A stretch of DNA of 9,001 nucleotides from Spirochaetales bacterium (GTDB taxonomy: Bacteria; Spirochaetota; Spirochaetia; Sphaerochaetales; Sphaerochaetaceae). The stretch covers positions 1-9,001 of the forward strand of contig JAAYQY010000168.1 of assembly GCA_012519125.1 (NCBI GenBank). The letters run 5' to 3'. Shown piece by piece: positions 1 through 6,185 of the stretch (positions within the stretch are counted from its first letter, which is position 1; the number at the start of each line of letters is the position of its first letter). The notes below the pieces were generated by a model. That model searched no databases and was not told the origin of the DNA. It saw nothing but the letters and a program-made list of their open reading frames with translations. Position numbers and translations under genes: made by a program.

Positions 1-308
1 CCTATTTCAGCAAACAAGAGAGAACAGTCCCGTTCTTTGTGATGGCTGCCACGACAAGGGACAATACCAGCAAGGAGCCCCACTACGGCTCACCCATCCA
101 CGGATACTTCACCCAAGCACTTCTGGAAGGCTTGGGTTGGGATGAGCAACAGCAACTGTTGGTTACGCGCAAAGAGCATCTGGATCTGGACAAGCTCTAC
201 CACTTCGTCTGTGAACACCAAAAGATCCCCACCGAAGGAGAAAACCCGGTGTTCTACCAACACCCCACCATTACAGGAGGGGCGTATACCTTGTTGCTTG
301 ACTTCTAG
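1..308 (+). CDS. Caspase-like (peptidase C14) protein, C-terminal part only
   Basis: This reading frame is open from the left edge to a TAG at 306-308, so about 101 C-terminal residues are visible and the start lies outside the window. The segment reads FFVMAATTRDN, then a short acidic/polar stretch, then GYFTQALLEGLG. This matches the pattern of the caspase p10-like region of bacterial peptidase C14 proteins: a hydrophobic strand ending in 'AA', a charged loop, then 'G-x-FT-x-x-LLEGL'. The catalytic His and Cys of the family lie further upstream and cannot be checked. The end (PTITGGAYTLLLDF) is a beta-like tail with no membrane segment. If it is a caspase homologue it would be an Arg/Lys- or Asp-specific cysteine protease. 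In bacteria such proteins serve varied roles including signalling and defence, and none can be assigned here. A GTG at 39 and an ATG at 42 are internal codons. The gene converges with uvrB, overlapping it by 4 nt. The family call rests on pattern recall alone. Confidence 0.6.
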   Translation, partial: YFSKQERTVPFFVMAATTRDNTSKEPHYGSPIHGYFTQALLEGLGWDEQQQLLVTRKEHLDLDKLYHFVCEHQKIPTEGENPVFYQHPTITGGAYTLLLDF

Positions 309-2374
309 CTGATGTACTGTCCATCACGGACAGCTTGCATCTCATCGCGGATAATGGCAGCCCGCTCGAACTCAAGGTTCTTTGCAGCCTGAAGCATCTC
401 TTTCTCCAGCGCCTTGATATACTTCTTGCGGTCGTTGGCATTGAGCAGGTTGAACCCACCTTTGAGGATGGAAAGATCCTGTTTTTGGATCTCCTTGGTC
501 TCCTCCCGCTCCCGCTCGATGATATCCTGCACCGCCTTTACGATGGTCGTCGGGGTGATGCCATGAGCCTCATTATAGGCGGTCTGGATGGCACGGCGAC
601 GGTTGGTTTCACCGATGGCCTCTTCCATGGCATAGCTCATCCGGTCGGCATACATGATGACCCGTCCTTCCGAGTTTCGGGCAGCACGCCCGATGATCTG
701 GACCAAAGAGGTGGCTGAACGCAAGAAGCCAATCTTATCTGCATCAAGGATGGCGATGAGAGAGACCTCGGGAAGGTCCAAGCCTTCCCGGAGGAGGTTG
801 ATGCCAACCAAGACATCAAAGACTCCAAGGCGGAGGTCCCGAAGCAGTTCCACCCGCTCAATGGTATCAATTTCTGAGTGCAGATACCGCACCTTCAGAC
901 CAAGCGAAGCAAAATAATCGGTCAGATCCTCACTCATCTTCTTGGTGAGGGTGGTAACCAATATCCGCTGCTTCTTGGCAATAACCTTGCGTATCTCCCC
1001 ATAGAGATCTTCCATCTGGCCTTCGGTGGGACGAACATCAATCTCCGGATCGAGCAAGCCGGTGGGGCGTATCACCTGTTCGACTATCCTTGCACTCTTC
1101 TCCAGTTCAATCTTTCCAGGTGTTGCCGAGACAAAGACTCGCTGCTTGACCACCTGCTCGAACTCAGAGGCTTTCAGCGGGCGGTTGTCGAGAGCGGATG
1201 GGAGGCGGAATCCATAGTTCACCAAGTTGAGTTTTCGGCTTCGATCCCCCTCATACATCGCACCCACCTGAGGAAGGGTGACATGGCTCTCGTCAATGAA
1301 GGTCACAAAGTCGGGAGGAAAATAGTCAAGCAAGACAGCAGGACGCTCACCAGCCTTTCGGTCCGAAAGCGGACGGGAGTAGTTCTCAATGCCTGAGCAA
1401 TAACCAATCTCCTCGAGCATCTCCAGATCATATTCCACCCGCGTCTTGATGCGTTCGGCTTCAAGAGGCTTTCCCGAGCTCGTAAAAAACTCCACTTGGT
1501 CTTCCATTTCACTGCGAATTCGGGAGATGGCGGCTTTCACCTGATCCTGGGGCATCACAAACTGTTTGGCAGGATAGAGGGTGTAGCTGTCCACCATCTC
1601 CTGCTTCTCTCCCGACACGGGGTCAAACCATTGGATGGAGGCAATCTCATCCCAATCGATGGAGATGCGCACGGCATTCTCCAGATACGAGGGACAGATT
1701 TCTATCACATCACCACGAACGCGGAACGCACCTCTCTTGAGAATGGCATCATTACGTTCATATTGCATGCGCACCAGTTGTTCAAGCACATCATGGTGAT
1801 GAAAAGCCTGCCCCTTCTCAAAGGTGTACACCATATCACGGATGGAAACCGGATTTGCCAAACCAAAGATGCACGAGACGGTAGCAACCACAATGACATC
1901 ACGACGTTCCATCAGGGAGAAGGAAGCGGAGAGCCGCAAACGATCAATCTCTTGGTTGATGTCAGCATCTTTCTCAATATAGAGATCTTTGCCCGGTACA
2001 TACGCTTCGGGCTGATAGTAATCGTAGGTCGAGACAAAGTATGCAACTGCATTCTCAGGGAAAAAGGATTTGAACTCGCGGTACAACTGGGCCGCCAGCG
2101 TCTTGTTGTGTGACAACACCAGCGTAGGACGCTGGACCTGCTCAATGATCTTGGCCATGGTATAGGTCTTGCCGCTGCCGGTCACCCCTTTCAGGGTCTG
2201 GAACACGTCCCCAGCTTTCAGACCCTTGCTCAGGGCCTCTATGGCCTCCGCTTGATCACCTGAGGGCTCATACGGGGAAACCACTTTGAAGGGCTTGTTG
2301 GCAAAGGAGACTGAGCCATGAATATTGGTGATCGCTTCTCCGCCCCATCGTTCATCTACTTTTATCTCTTCCAT
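305..2374 (-). CDS. uvrB: UvrABC excinuclease subunit B (DNA damage recognition helicase)
   Basis: UvrB takes over damaged DNA from UvrA, verifies the lesion by threading one strand behind a beta-hairpin, and recruits UvrC for incision in cytoplasmic nucleotide excision repair. All landmarks are present in the 689-residue product: the N-terminal SPYEPSGDQ, Walker A GVTGSGKT (63-70), the aromatic-rich beta-hairpin YDYYQPEAYVP (117-127), the DESH Walker B box (361-364), helicase motif VI QIIGRAARN (559-567), and a C-terminal UVR coiled-coil motif (about 653-687) that contacts UvrC/UvrA. The usual length is near 660-680. Here about 24 extra residues precede the conserved FKVVSPYEPSGDQ. No in-frame ATG, GTG or TTG lies between the chosen ATG and that motif, so the extension seems real. 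It is the last gene of the minus-strand cluster, starting 2 nt after the protease stop. I see no Shine-Dalgarno match, so translational coupling is likely. Its stop interlocks with that of the opposing caspase-like gene. Confidence 0.99.
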   Translation of the reverse strand: MEEIKVDERWGGEAITNIHGSVSFANKPFKVVSPYEPSGDQAEAIEALSKGLKAGDVFQTLKGVTGSGKTYTMAKIIEQVQRPTLVLSHNKTLAAQLYREFKSFFPENAVAYFVSTYDYYQPEAYVPGKDLYIEKDADINQEIDRLRLSASFSLMERRDVIVVATVSCIFGLANPVSIRDMVYTFEKGQAFHHHDVLEQLVRMQYERNDAILKRGAFRVRGDVIEICPSYLENAVRISIDWDEIASIQWFDPVSGEKQEMVDSYTLYPAKQFVMPQDQVKAAISRIRSEMEDQVEFFTSSGKPLEAERIKTRVEYDLEMLEEIGYCSGIENYSRPLSDRKAGERPAVLLDYFPPDFVTFIDESHVTLPQVGAMYEGDRSRKLNLVNYGFRLPSALDNRPLKASEFEQVVKQRVFVSATPGKIELEKSARIVEQVIRPTGLLDPEIDVRPTEGQMEDLYGEIRKVIAKKQRILVTTLTKKMSEDLTDYFASLGLKVRYLHSEIDTIERVELLRDLRLGVFDVLVGINLLREGLDLPEVSLIAILDADKIGFLRSATSLVQIIGRAARNSEGRVIMYADRMSYAMEEAIGETNRRRAIQTAYNEAHGITPTTIVKAVQDIIEREREETKEIQKQDLSILKGGFNLLNANDRKKYIKALEKEMLQAAKNLEFERAAIIRDEMQAVRDGQYIS

Positions 2375-2376
2375 GC

Positions 2377-3669
2377 TTATCGTACCAATGCGCTGACGTG
2401 TTGCGCTGTTCTTTCTATGAGTTGGACCTCCATCCTCTTGATCTCCCCCTTGCGATTTACGGTGATATTCACCTTCTGCCCGCTCTTGTAGGGAAGGAGA
2501 GCCAGATAGAGATCATTGAGATCCTCGACGACCGTATCATTGACCTTGGTGATGATGTCTCCTCCAAGGTAGATCACCGATGAGCCGTACTGCACCATCT
2601 GGGTTCCACCCCGGATGCCAGCCTTGTCAGCAAACCCAGAACCTACCACCTGGCTGACCAGCACGCCCTTGGTGACCGACAGTTTTGCATACGAGACCAG
2701 CTGGGGTGAAAGTTGCACAGCGGCCAAATCGAGCCAACCTCGACTCACCTTGCCCAACTTGATCAAATCTGGAATGACTGCGATGGCTGTATCGATGGGA
2801 ATGGCGAAATTCACCCCTTGTGAGCTGCCGGTAGTGGAGTATATGGAACTGTTGATACCGATGACTTCTCCCCTTCCGTTGAGCAGGGGTCCCCCGCTGT
2901 TGCCCGGATTGATGGCTGCATCGGTCTGGATGGCATTCATGACAATCTTTCCTTCGTTCGTTCGCACCGGCCTGTTCAAGCCGCTGACCACTCCTACGGT
3001 CATCGTCCGGTCATAGCCAAACGGATTACCGATGGCGATCACTTTCTGTCCAACCTTCAGTTCCTCGCTGGTTCCCAAGGTAGCAGGATGGAGCGTCACC
3101 TCTTTCTCCACCTGAATCTTGATGACCGCAAGATCATCTTCACTGTCCACACCGATGAGCTTGGCAGGATAGGTTTGGTTGTTGTACAGACCGACTTTCA
3201 GGCTTGCAGCTTTTTCCACTACGTGAGCGTTGGTAAGGATGTAGCCATCGGTGGAAAGGATGATACCACTGCCCGTACCTTGGGCCGGCAAGACATCCAT
3301 GAACGCATTGACTTGCGTCTCGACTGTTGTGGTGATATGCACCACACTCTTGTTCACCTTCTCATAGACACCGATGTTCTGCTTCTCGTCAGCACTATAG
3401 AGCCACTGGGCTTCATTACCCTCAAAAAGAATGAGGCCCGACTCACCGTGGAAGATATTGGCCACCGGCACTCCGCTCAGGTTGAGCACCCCTTGTGCTC
3501 CCTGTTCCTCAACAATGGTCCTCAATGCTTGGGAAAGCTCTCGCTTCTGTTTGTCCTCTGCTATGGAGTTGGTCCAGCGCACCAGAACCAGTGCAAAGAA
3601 CACACTGAGCGTTCCCACCAAGATCATGAGAATGAGCCGTACCAATCTGTTGCGGGTGTTCTTCAGCAT
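2377..3669 (-). CDS. htrA: Membrane-anchored HtrA/Deg-family serine protease with one PDZ domain
   Basis: A 430-residue trypsin-fold (S1C) protease that should sit in the cytoplasmic membrane with its protease facing the periplasm, degrading or sensing misfolded envelope proteins. Counting from the ATG at 3669: basic N-terminus, one hydrophobic helix (about 9-31, LVRLILMILVGTLSVFFALV), a linker of about 75 residues, the protease domain with the triad His149 (TNAHVV), Asp179 (DDLAVI) and Ser258 (GNSGGPLL), and one C-terminal PDZ domain (about 325-420). One anchor, protease and single PDZ is the DegS-like layout. An uncleaved anchor is more likely than a signal peptide because no clear AXA site follows the helix. 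The frame can be extended to a TTG at 3705 touching the upstream kinase stop, adding 12 residues (MPCALQWKYTES). I prefer the ATG because the charged Lys/Arg residues before the helix start there, but neither start has a strong ribosome site (GGAAG lies 12 nt before the ATG). It is third in the cluster, 2 nt before uvrB. Confidence 0.94.
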   Translation of the reverse strand: MLKNTRNRLVRLILMILVGTLSVFFALVLVRWTNSIAEDKQKRELSQALRTIVEEQGAQGVLNLSGVPVANIFHGESGLILFEGNEAQWLYSADEKQNIGVYEKVNKSVVHITTTVETQVNAFMDVLPAQGTGSGIILSTDGYILTNAHVVEKAASLKVGLYNNQTYPAKLIGVDSEDDLAVIKIQVEKEVTLHPATLGTSEELKVGQKVIAIGNPFGYDRTMTVGVVSGLNRPVRTNEGKIVMNAIQTDAAINPGNSGGPLLNGRGEVIGINSSIYSTTGSSQGVNFAIPIDTAIAVIPDLIKLGKVSRGWLDLAAVQLSPQLVSYAKLSVTKGVLVSQVVGSGFADKAGIRGGTQMVQYGSSVIYLGGDIITKVNDTVVEDLNDLYLALLPYKSGQKVNITVNRKGEIKRMEVQLIERTAQHVSALVR

Positions 3670-3705
3670 GGATTCAGTGTACTTCCATTGCAGTGCACAA
3701 GGCAA

Positions 3706-4680
3706 CTACACCGAGCCCAACAGGGAGAGAACCTCAGCCTTTGTAGGGGGATTGCACCCCTTGCGGCTACAGTTGATCGCACTAGCTGCAGTTGCAAAGC
3801 GCAGGGCCTCCTTGATCAGCTCTTCTGAGAGCATACCGAAATGAGGAACCTGTCCATCAGAGCCGAAACACGCTTTCTCATGCAAAAAGGAGAGCAGGGC
3901 CCCACTGAAGGTGTCCCCGGCTCCCACGGTATCAATAAGCGGAAGATCGATGATCGGCTGGGCAAAGCTCTTGCCTTCTGCTGTGTACCAAATACTGCCC
4001 TTCCTGCCCAAGGTAAGGATAACCTCCATGGTTCGATCAACAGCCAGCTTGGAGGCAGTGGAGTGCACATCACAGCCTGGATAGAGCAGCAACAAATCCT
4101 CATCACTGAGCTTGACCATGCTAGCCATCGACAAGGCCCGCTCGATGCGTAGGCGATGTTGGCCAATATCATCGATGACAGCAGGACGGATATTCGGATC
4201 AAGGAAGATGATGGGCTTCACTTCAAGGGCATCCAAGGCATCGAGGATGGCATCACAGCCCGGCTCAACGGCGAGAGCTACCGATCCGATATGCACAACA
4301 CGCAAATCAGAGTGAAGAACCAGGCTGTTCACAAGCTCTTCCTTCTCATAGGAAACAGGCGCGGTTCCTTTGCAGTAAAATGCATAGCTTGCCTTGCCCT
4401 CGGCATCGAGGGAGGCAAAGCCGATAAGAGAAGGCAGTGATACGGCACACAGATCAGGATCAAACATAAGTTGGTTGTCCACCAGATGGCCGATGATGCG
4501 CTGTCCGAACATGTCCGAGGAGAGCTTGCCTACAAAACCCACCGGAGAGCCAAGACGCGAGGCAGCTGTAGCTGTGTTGAGACCACACCCACCGATATAG
4601 GAGTCGAAGACCATTGAAGCATCTTCGGTTCCCCGTGCAATGAAATCGATCAGACCTTCGCCAATGATACCTATCATCAT
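3706..4680 (-). CDS. PfkB-family sugar kinase, probably fructokinase-like
   Basis: A cytoplasmic ATP-dependent sugar kinase of the ribokinase/PfkB family, 324 residues, which is normal length. Visible family signatures are the N-terminal GEGLIDFI, the glycine-rich substrate-binding motif GGCGLNTATAASRLG (30-44; the usual form is GG-x-x-x-N-x-A), GFVGKLSSDMFG (48-59), FLDPNIRP (159-166), and PfkB signature 2, DTVGAGDTFSGALLSF (250-265), in which Asp256 is the catalytic base and GAGD forms the anion hole. FLDPNIRP and the end motif NCSRKGCNPPTKAEV resemble fructokinases more than ribokinases or adenosine kinases. The exact sugar cannot be read from sequence and no sugar transporter or hydrolase is adjacent. 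Two ATGs are tandem (4680 and 4677). AGGAGG at 4688-4683 sits 5 nt before the second, so translation may well begin at 4677 (MIGIIGEG), one residue shorter. The gene begins 6 nt after the HD gene stop, and its ribosome site overlaps that stop codon. Confidence 0.94.
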   Translation of the reverse strand: MMIGIIGEGLIDFIARGTEDASMVFDSYIGGCGLNTATAASRLGSPVGFVGKLSSDMFGQRIIGHLVDNQLMFDPDLCAVSLPSLIGFASLDAEGKASYAFYCKGTAPVSYEKEELVNSLVLHSDLRVVHIGSVALAVEPGCDAILDALDALEVKPIIFLDPNIRPAVIDDIGQHRLRIERALSMASMVKLSDEDLLLLYPGCDVHSTASKLAVDRTMEVILTLGRKGSIWYTAEGKSFAQPIIDLPLIDTVGAGDTFSGALLSFLHEKACFGSDGQVPHFGMLSEELIKEALRFATAASAINCSRKGCNPPTKAEVLSLLGSV

Positions 4681-4682
4681 CC

Positions 4683-4688
4683 CCTCCT
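4683..4688 (-). promoter_or_regulatory. Ribosome binding site of the sugar kinase, overlapping the HD gene stop
   Basis: Read on the minus strand the junction is CTG-TAG-GAGGGG-ATG-ATG. AGGAGG, a full match to the anti-Shine-Dalgarno core, shares bases with the TAG stop of the HD gene. It lies 2 nt before the first ATG and 5 nt before the second. The 5-nt spacing is the usual one and favours the second ATG (4677). The overlap of stop and ribosome site indicates coupled translation of the two genes. Confidence 0.75.
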
Positions 4689-5493
4689 ACAGATACCGTT
4701 TCTTTTCCTGCCCAATGACACCTGCAACCACCTGTACATACGCTTTTGCCGGACTCATGGAAAGCTTGGGAAGCAGCACTTCCTCGATCTGGAAGAATCC
4801 GACATCGCTGGACATCTGCACATCGATGCGTATCGGCAGCTCATCGCCCTGTGTGATGGTAACCTTCTCGATGGAGTTGGCCGAGTACTTGTGGATATCC
4901 CCCGTCTTTGGGGCGGTTCCCAGACTCATGGGGATGCGAGCCCTCCCCTTTTCCATATCACAGCCGTCGGCAACCAAGAGAAGGCCCGCTTCCAATGAGT
5001 GCACCTTCCTGTTGGCCATATGCCCAAGCACTCCTTCGGTAGCAACCGATGCGATCGCAACCCTACGTGAAAGCTGGTCAGAAAGCAAGGTCTTCAGCAA
5101 GCGGTCGATGATGGGACGGGCAATGATCAAGCCGGTCAACTCATGGTCTGACCTTCCTACGCTCATGCCCAGGTCATGCACAAAGGACGCAAGAAGGATG
5201 GCACACAGGCTGTCCTCGTGCGATCCTGCTTCCTCAACCTCCAAGGATGTCTTCATTCCTGCATGCTTCAGCAGGCTGAGCATCTTCACTGCGTTGATGG
5301 CAACCTGGCGCATATGCACCGGGCCATGGTCGTTGTAGTTGAGCCGCTTGATCGACACGCTGTTTGCGTACTCCTGAAGCGCCTCAATTTCTGGGTCACT
5401 GACCAACATCGTGGCCAGACGGAAACTGTCTGAACCCTCCTTGAGCAAGGAGAGCAACTGATGTTCCAAGTGGGTTTCTTTGGGTGACTTCAT
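4687..5493 (-). CDS. HD-superfamily metal-dependent phosphohydrolase, substrate unknown
   Basis: A 268-residue soluble protein with an HD phosphohydrolase core. The candidate metal ligands, in order, are His56/His60 (NDHGPVH), His106-Asp107 (FVHDLGMS), His117 (SDHELTG), His158 (LGHMA), His165 (VHSLEAG) and Asp176/Asp179 (VADGCDME). This is the H...HD...H...H...D order of the superfamily, whose members cleave phosphoester bonds of nucleotides or cyclic dinucleotides. No HD-GYP signature, response-regulator or RelA/SpoT synthetase domain is present. The N-terminal 45 residues look helical. The last 60 (about 208-265: IEKVTITQGDELPIRI...) look like a small alpha/beta add-on unlike a plain HD domain. 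I recall such stand-alone proteins being annotated only as predicted HD hydrolases in archaea and anaerobic bacteria. It is the first gene of the cluster, with an ATG at 5493 and only a weak GG-rich ribosome site (TTAGGGT) before it. Confidence 0.9.
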   Translation of the reverse strand: MKSPKETHLEHQLLSLLKEGSDSFRLATMLVSDPEIEALQEYANSVSIKRLNYNDHGPVHMRQVAINAVKMLSLLKHAGMKTSLEVEEAGSHEDSLCAILLASFVHDLGMSVGRSDHELTGLIIARPIIDRLLKTLLSDQLSRRVAIASVATEGVLGHMANRKVHSLEAGLLLVADGCDMEKGRARIPMSLGTAPKTGDIHKYSANSIEKVTITQGDELPIRIDVQMSSDVGFFQIEEVLLPKLSMSPAKAYVQVVAGVIGQEKKRYL

Positions 5494-5535
5494 ACCCTAA
5501 GCCTACAACAACTTCACGACAACATAAAGGGGATG

Positions 5536-5564
5536 TGGATAAAAAGCAGCAAAGAGCCTATACT
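5536..5564 (+). promoter_or_regulatory. Probable sigma-70-type promoter of the small beta-rich protein gene
   Basis: In the 77-nt divergent gap, TGGATA (5536-5541, 4 of 6 matches to TTGACA) and TATACT (5559-5564, 5 of 6 matches to TATAAT) are 17 nt apart, the ideal spacing. Transcription should begin near 5570-5572, which coincides with the first ATG of the downstream gene at 5571. No equally good pair is seen on the minus strand for the HD gene cluster. This is inferred from consensus matching only. Confidence 0.45.
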
Positions 5565-5570
5565 GCAACC

Positions 5571-6101
5571 ATGAGAAGAATCACCATGAGGGATTTCCAT
5601 TGGCTTGGGAAACCCATGACTTTCAAAAAAGAGTACCAGATGGTCAGCCTTGAGGTGGATGCGCATACCAGTTTGCCATCCGGTCCCCTATTGCTGGCAG
5701 TCAGTGACGAGTATTTCAACTGTGAAGCTACCCTTACCATCCCCAAAAAGGAAGGCTTTGCCGGCATGTGCATCTATCATCTGGAGAGCTGTTATGCAGC
5801 TGCAGGACTCTCTGGTGAGGCGATTGAACTGCAGACCTGCATCTCCGGATACACTAACAGAAGCTGCGTTGCTGTATCAACGGAAAATGCTGAAGTGGCC
5901 ATATGGACAGTCAAGAGGGACGCACAGGGAATTTCTCTTGGCTATCGGCTTGCCCAGGAAGAAAAGATCAGGTGGGTGAGCACCATTCATCTGCCCGGAT
6001 GTGAGCTTTCCATCAGTTTCGGACCCTACTTCACCAATGCAGGGAAAGAAACCTATACCGCTTCGATGCATGCTCTGCGATACACCAGGACAGAGGCATG
6101 A
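5571..6101 (+). CDS. Small beta-rich protein of unknown function, possibly a concanavalin-A-like sandwich domain
   Basis: The 176-residue product has no signal peptide or membrane segment. Alternating hydrophobic/polar stretches predict mostly beta strands. It begins with an FHWLGKP motif (9-15), has EGFAGMCIYHLESCYAAAGL in the middle (61-80) and ends in LSISFGPYFTNAGKETY. This order, with an aromatic W near the start, 'AG-x-x-IY-x-x-E-x-x-Y' and a final 'G-x-Y-x-T-N-x-G', resembles the beta-sandwich found at the C-terminus of GH43 glycosidases and in DUF1349-type proteins. Here it stands alone with no catalytic domain, so it may bind a carbohydrate, or the resemblance may be fortuitous. The frame is open back to 5484, but the promoter lies inside that extension. 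Starts at ATG 5571 (would be leaderless) or ATG 5586 (weak GAGAAG upstream, product 171 residues) are both possible. It is divergent from the HD gene and upstream of glnS. Confidence 0.78.
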   Translation: MRRITMRDFHWLGKPMTFKKEYQMVSLEVDAHTSLPSGPLLLAVSDEYFNCEATLTIPKKEGFAGMCIYHLESCYAAAGLSGEAIELQTCISGYTNRSCVAVSTENAEVAIWTVKRDAQGISLGYRLAQEEKIRWVSTIHLPGCELSISFGPYFTNAGKETYTASMHALRYTRTEA

Positions 6102-6125
6102 GCACTCGCACAAGAGGTGCGGGTA

Positions 6126-6134
6126 TGCTACTAT
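6126..6134 (+). promoter_or_regulatory. Possible extended -10 promoter for glnS
   Basis: TGCTACTAT is a TGN extension followed by TACTAT (4 of 6 matches to TATAAT) at 6129-6134. No good -35 is found at 16-18 nt upstream, which extended -10 promoters can lack. Transcription would start near 6141, giving a leader of about 45 nt before the glnS ATG. glnS could instead or also be read through from the upstream gene, which ends only 84 nt before it. Confidence 0.33.
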
Positions 6135-6170
6135 GTGTGCTATCTGAAAAGGGCCCCTTTGGAAGGGCAC

Positions 6171-6179
6171 AAGGAAGGA
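6171..6179 (+). promoter_or_regulatory. Ribosome binding site that fixes the glnS start
   Basis: AAGGAAGGA ends 6 nt before the ATG at 6186. This purine-rich match supports starting glnS at 6186 rather than at the in-frame GTG at 6117, which would place the probable promoter and this site inside the coding region. Confidence 0.8.
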
Positions 6180-6185
6180 TTTTGT

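Noticed and set aside
317..333. Perfect 6-bp stem CTGTCC/GGACAG with a 5-nt loop just after the caspase-like stop, as a possible terminator
   Set aside because: It lies within the last codons of uvrB, has no T-run on either strand, and a stem this short is expected by chance at this window size.
878..1396. Open frame of about 170 codons on the plus strand inside uvrB
   Set aside because: It is antisense to conserved uvrB helicase motifs, has no ribosome site, and its product shows no recognisable pattern. Codon structure belongs to uvrB.
3670..3705. TTG start at 3705 for the protease, directly abutting the kinase stop
   Set aside because: It has no ribosome site and adds 12 residues lacking family character ahead of the natural basic N-terminus. 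The ATG at 3669 is preferred, though not proven.
3088..3828. Open frame of about 246 codons on the plus strand across the protease and kinase genes
   Set aside because: The opposite strand has clear protease and kinase motifs over the same bases. This frame is a by-product of their codon bias.
4640..5338. Open frame of about 232 codons on the plus strand over the HD gene
   Set aside because: It is Ser-rich and low in recognisable structure, and antisense to a conserved HD phosphohydrolase. It is a shadow frame.
5494..5570. Minus-strand promoter for the HD-kinase-protease-uvrB cluster
   Set aside because: The best pairs (for example TTGCTG with TTTATG, 18 nt apart) match the consensus at only about half the positions. 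A promoter is expected here but I cannot point to it.
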